A stretch of 43,673 bases of DNA from Desulfosporosinus sp. UBA4726 (GTDB taxonomy: Bacteria; Bacillota; Desulfitobacteriia; Desulfitobacteriales; Desulfitobacteriaceae), in assembly GCA_002404215.1 (NCBI GenBank), contig DHJG01000014.1, positions 20,357 to 64,029 of the forward strand. Direction: 5' to 3'. The notes beneath the pieces are model-generated. The model was given only the letters and a program-made list of their open reading frames with translations. It was not told the DNA's origin and made no database searches. Positions 41,774 through 43,673 of this stretch are shown in pieces. Positions within the stretch are counted from its first letter, which is position 1; each line of letters begins with the position of its first letter. The position numbers and the translations under genes are program-made.

Positions 41774-42724
41774 GTGTATCCACTTGTTATAATTATTGGC
41801 CCTACCGGAGTGGGGAAATCGGCACTTGGTGTAGCTCTGGCACTGGAAATCGGAGGAGAAATTATATCTGGAGATTCCGTTCAGGTGTATCAGAAACTTG
41901 ATATTGGTTCAGCGAAGCCTTCTGCAGCAGAACTCCAACTCGTTCCACATCATCTTATCGATTACTTAGATCCCTCAGAGCCCTTTAGCGCAGCTCAGTT
42001 TAAACTGCAAGCTACTTCTCTGATTGCTGAGATTAGGGGCCGTGGCCATGTTCCAATTGTGGTTGGTGGAACAGGACTATATATTCGTTCTTTGCTCGAT
42101 CCCTATGATTTCTCTCAACATGGCTCTGAGGAAATTCGTTCAAAATGGAAGGAATACACTTCATTGAACGGGAACTTAGCATTGCATGCAGCACTGAAGG
42201 AATGTGACCCTGAAACAGCAAAGCAGTTGCATCCCAACGATGTATTTCGCATTATTCGTGCTCTTGAAGTTCTTGAATTAACCGGCAAAACTCTATCGAG
42301 CCAACGTCAATTTCGAGATGATGAATACCAGCCACTAGACCCATCTATCATCTACATTGGTCTAACTGCGCCACGCGACATAATCTATGAACGTATCAAT
42401 CAACGATGTGTTCAGATGCTTGCTCAAGGTTTAATCGACGAAACCCTTAGTCTGTTAAAGATTGGTTATGCCCCGACTTTAAAGCCCTTACAAAGCATCG
42501 GCTATCGCCACGCACTCTGGTACGTAAAGGGGCTTGTCTTGCAAGAGGAAATGCTACGTTTGCTTCAAAGAGACACTCGTCATTTTGCAAAACGTCAACT
42601 GACTTGGTTCCGCCGTGATCCTCGAATCAGCTGGTATGATATCAAGACAGAAACGGGCGTAATAGTTGAGGCTATCGTCGAGACTTGCAGAGCGTGCCAA
42701 ACTCGTGTAGAATATATAAAGTAG
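41774..42724 (+). CDS. miaA: tRNA dimethylallyltransferase
   Basis: 316 aa from the GTG at 41774, chosen because GGGGGA lies at 41761-41766; the ATG at 41759 is in frame but has no ribosome site and would add five residues. P-loop GPTGVGKSALG, then EIISGDSVQVYQKLDIGSAKPS (given as family signature), VVGGTGLYIRSLL, and the C-terminal QSIGYRHALW and KRQLTWFRRD. It adds the dimethylallyl group to A37, the substrate of MiaB. It is directly upstream of hfq, as in many bacteria. Confidence 0.96.
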   Translation: MYPLVIIIGPTGVGKSALGVALALEIGGEIISGDSVQVYQKLDIGSAKPSAAELQLVPHHLIDYLDPSEPFSAAQFKLQATSLIAEIRGRGHVPIVVGGTGLYIRSLLDPYDFSQHGSEEIRSKWKEYTSLNGNLALHAALKECDPETAKQLHPNDVFRIIRALEVLELTGKTLSSQRQFRDDEYQPLDPSIIYIGLTAPRDIIYERINQRCVQMLAQGLIDETLSLLKIGYAPTLKPLQSIGYRHALWYVKGLVLQEEMLRLLQRDTRHFAKRQLTWFRRDPRISWYDIKTETGVIVEAIVETCRACQTRVEYIK

Positions 42725-42750
42725 AAATATAAGGTGATGGAGGAAAAAAT

Positions 42751-42990
42751 ATGAATAAATCGCCCATCAATTTACAAGATACGTTCTTAAATCAGGTGCG
42801 TAAGGAAAACCTTCCTGTGACCATTTATTTGGTTAACGGGTTTCAACTAAAGGGACTTATAAAAGGATTTGATAACTTCACGGTTCTCATAGAGTTTGAG
42901 AACCGTCAACAGATGGTCTATAAACATGCAATTTCGACCATCATGCCGATTCGCCCGATTAACTTAGCTGCTGGGACTGCCACCGAATAA
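42751..42990 (+). CDS. hfq: RNA chaperone Hfq
   Basis: 79 aa. Sm1 motif (VTIYLVNGFQLKGLIKGFDNF), then Sm2 with MVYKHAISTIMP, the uridine-binding KHA-type pocket. The C terminus is short, as usual in Gram-positives. It forms the hexameric ring that binds small RNAs and mRNAs. The ATG follows GATGGAGGAAAA. It follows miaA by 26 bases and ends in a terminator. Confidence 0.97.
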   Translation: MNKSPINLQDTFLNQVRKENLPVTIYLVNGFQLKGLIKGFDNFTVLIEFENRQQMVYKHAISTIMPIRPINLAAGTATE

Positions 42991-43028
42991 CGGAAAATTT
43001 ACTCATCCGCAGAAGGTCCGAAGCGTAT

Positions 43029-43064
43029 AACTAAGTTCGGTAATTATCGGACTTAGTTTTTTTT
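43029..43064 (+). terminator. Intrinsic terminator after hfq
   Basis: AACTAAGTTCG and CGGACTTAGTT (one wobble) around GTAATTAT, followed by a run of T. It ends the miaB-hfq block. Confidence 0.9.
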
Positions 43065-43143
43065 ACTTGAATTCATTACTCATCTATGATAAATTTAAGT
43101 CATATGCTTTTATCTTACCGAAAGAAAGGAACTCAACCCAACT

Positions 43144-43673
43144 ATGGAAACTCGAAATTTAAGAAACATTGCAATTATCGCTCACGTTGATCACGGGAAG
43201 ACTACACTTGTTGATGCCATGTTAAAACAGAGTGGAACCTTCAGAGCTAACCAACAAGTTATCGAACGCGTCATGGATTCCAATGATTTAGAGCGTGAAC
43301 GTGGAATTACTATTTTATCAAAGAATACTTCCGTTCATTGGCAAGGAACAAAGATCAATATTATCGATACACCAGGGCATGCCGACTTCGGAGGCGAGGT
43401 CGAGCGCGTCTTGCAGATGGTTAATGGAGTACTCCTCATCGTCGATTCCTTTGAGGGTCCGATGCCACAAACTCGTTTTGTGTTACGCAAAGCCTTAGAA
43501 CTTAAGCTTGTTCCTATTGTTGTGATTAATAAAATTGACCGTCCTGATGCTCGTCCCGCTGAAGTGGTCGATGAAGTTCTAGACCTCTTTATTGAGCTTG
43601 GAGCAGAGGACCATCAGTTGGATTTCCCAGTTGTCTATGCTTCTGCACGTTCAGGAGTTGCAGGGCTCGCCTC
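43144..43673 (+). CDS. typA: GTP-binding protein TypA/BipA, 5' part only
   Basis: The first 176 codons are present and the gene runs off the window. G1 is AHVDHGKTT, the switch region is DLERERGITI, G3 is DTPGHADFGGEVERVL and G4 is NKIDRPDARP. This order and these residues match TypA/BipA, a ribosome-associated translational GTPase. The ATG follows AAAGGAACTC with somewhat long spacing. The only lengthy alternative frame in this stretch is a shadow. Confidence 0.93.
   Translation, partial: METRNLRNIAIIAHVDHGKTTLVDAMLKQSGTFRANQQVIERVMDSNDLERERGITILSKNTSVHWQGTKINIIDTPGHADFGGEVERVLQMVNGVLLIVDSFEGPMPQTRFVLRKALELKLVPIVVINKIDRPDARPAEVVDEVLDLFIELGAEDHQLDFPVVYASARSGVAGLA

Noticed and set aside
1..43673. 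CRISPR arrays, tRNA/rRNA genes, transposases, prophage genes
   Set aside because: I looked for regularly spaced repeats, CCA-ended cloverleaf-like segments and recombinase motifs and saw none.

Overview
The window is chromosomal DNA from an anaerobic, spore-forming, low- to mid-GC Firmicute. The gene set fits the Desulfosporosinus/Desulfitobacterium branch of the Clostridia: a FixABCX-type electron-bifurcating ETF complex beside a second ETF pair, a UPF0182 membrane protein, a YpiP/RsmJ-like methyltransferase, a SpoVD-type PBP, DacF/YtvI-like sporulation genes, and many TTG start codons behind strong Shine-Dalgarno sequences. The genus is inferred from gene content, not from a database search. 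I see no rRNA, tRNA, CRISPR array, prophage or transposase.

Layout. (1) 1-1950: a probable three-gene unit with a membrane protein of unknown function, an ANTAR regulator whose receiver has lost its phospho-acceptor, and an OsmC-family protein. (2) 1950-4620: a phosphodiester-glycosidase-domain protein behind a structured leader, then a membrane-anchored repeat/propeller-like protein. (3) 4640-8525: a UPF0182 protein (minus strand) divergent from thioredoxin reductase (plus strand), whose start region carries overlapping inverted repeats. (4) 8640-8832: a palindrome-rich dispersed repeat, with a shorter inverted relative at 31152-31218. (5) 8914-12659: etfB-etfA-fixC-fixX. (6) 12737-19503: rhomboid protease, SpoVD/FtsI-like PBP, PepV-like dipeptidase and a three-PAS histidine kinase. 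(7) 19591-23423, all minus strand: Crp/Fnr regulator, methyltransferase and a second etfBA pair. (8) 23737-26943: a 38-codon small gene, a 42-codon ORF running up to gapA, then gapA-pyk. (9) 26967-28526: small genes (a 95-aa orphan, DUF896, YbgC-type thioesterase, and a 40-aa protein with a 20-bp palindrome over its -10 box). (10) 28798-31104: dacF-like and ytvI-like genes. (11) 31371-42990: one long plus-strand block, miaB - ricA(ymcA)-like - mutS - hydantoinase/oxoprolinase-like - histone-deacetylase-like - mutL - rsmJ-like - miaA - hfq, followed by the start of typA/bipA, which is cut by the window end.

How the parts work together. The FixABCX products should couple NADH oxidation to reduction of ferredoxin and menaquinone; the second EtfAB probably serves an acyl-CoA dehydrogenase or another oxidoreductase encoded elsewhere. 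gapA-pyk supply lower glycolysis. The last block combines mismatch repair (MutS, endonuclease-type MutL) with tRNA A37 modification (MiaA, then MiaB) and Hfq, an arrangement partly known from Bacillus. Here it also carries a two-gene hydantoinase/deacetylase insert that overlaps mutL.

The most interesting leads are this mutS-[hyuA-HDAC]-mutL arrangement, the cysteine-rich tail on the RicA-like protein next to miaB, the degenerate ANTAR receiver, the missing cluster cysteine in the first EtfA, the palindrome-controlled 40-aa gene, and the possible riboswitch-like leader at 2053-2130. None of these is proved to be a new system from sequence alone.
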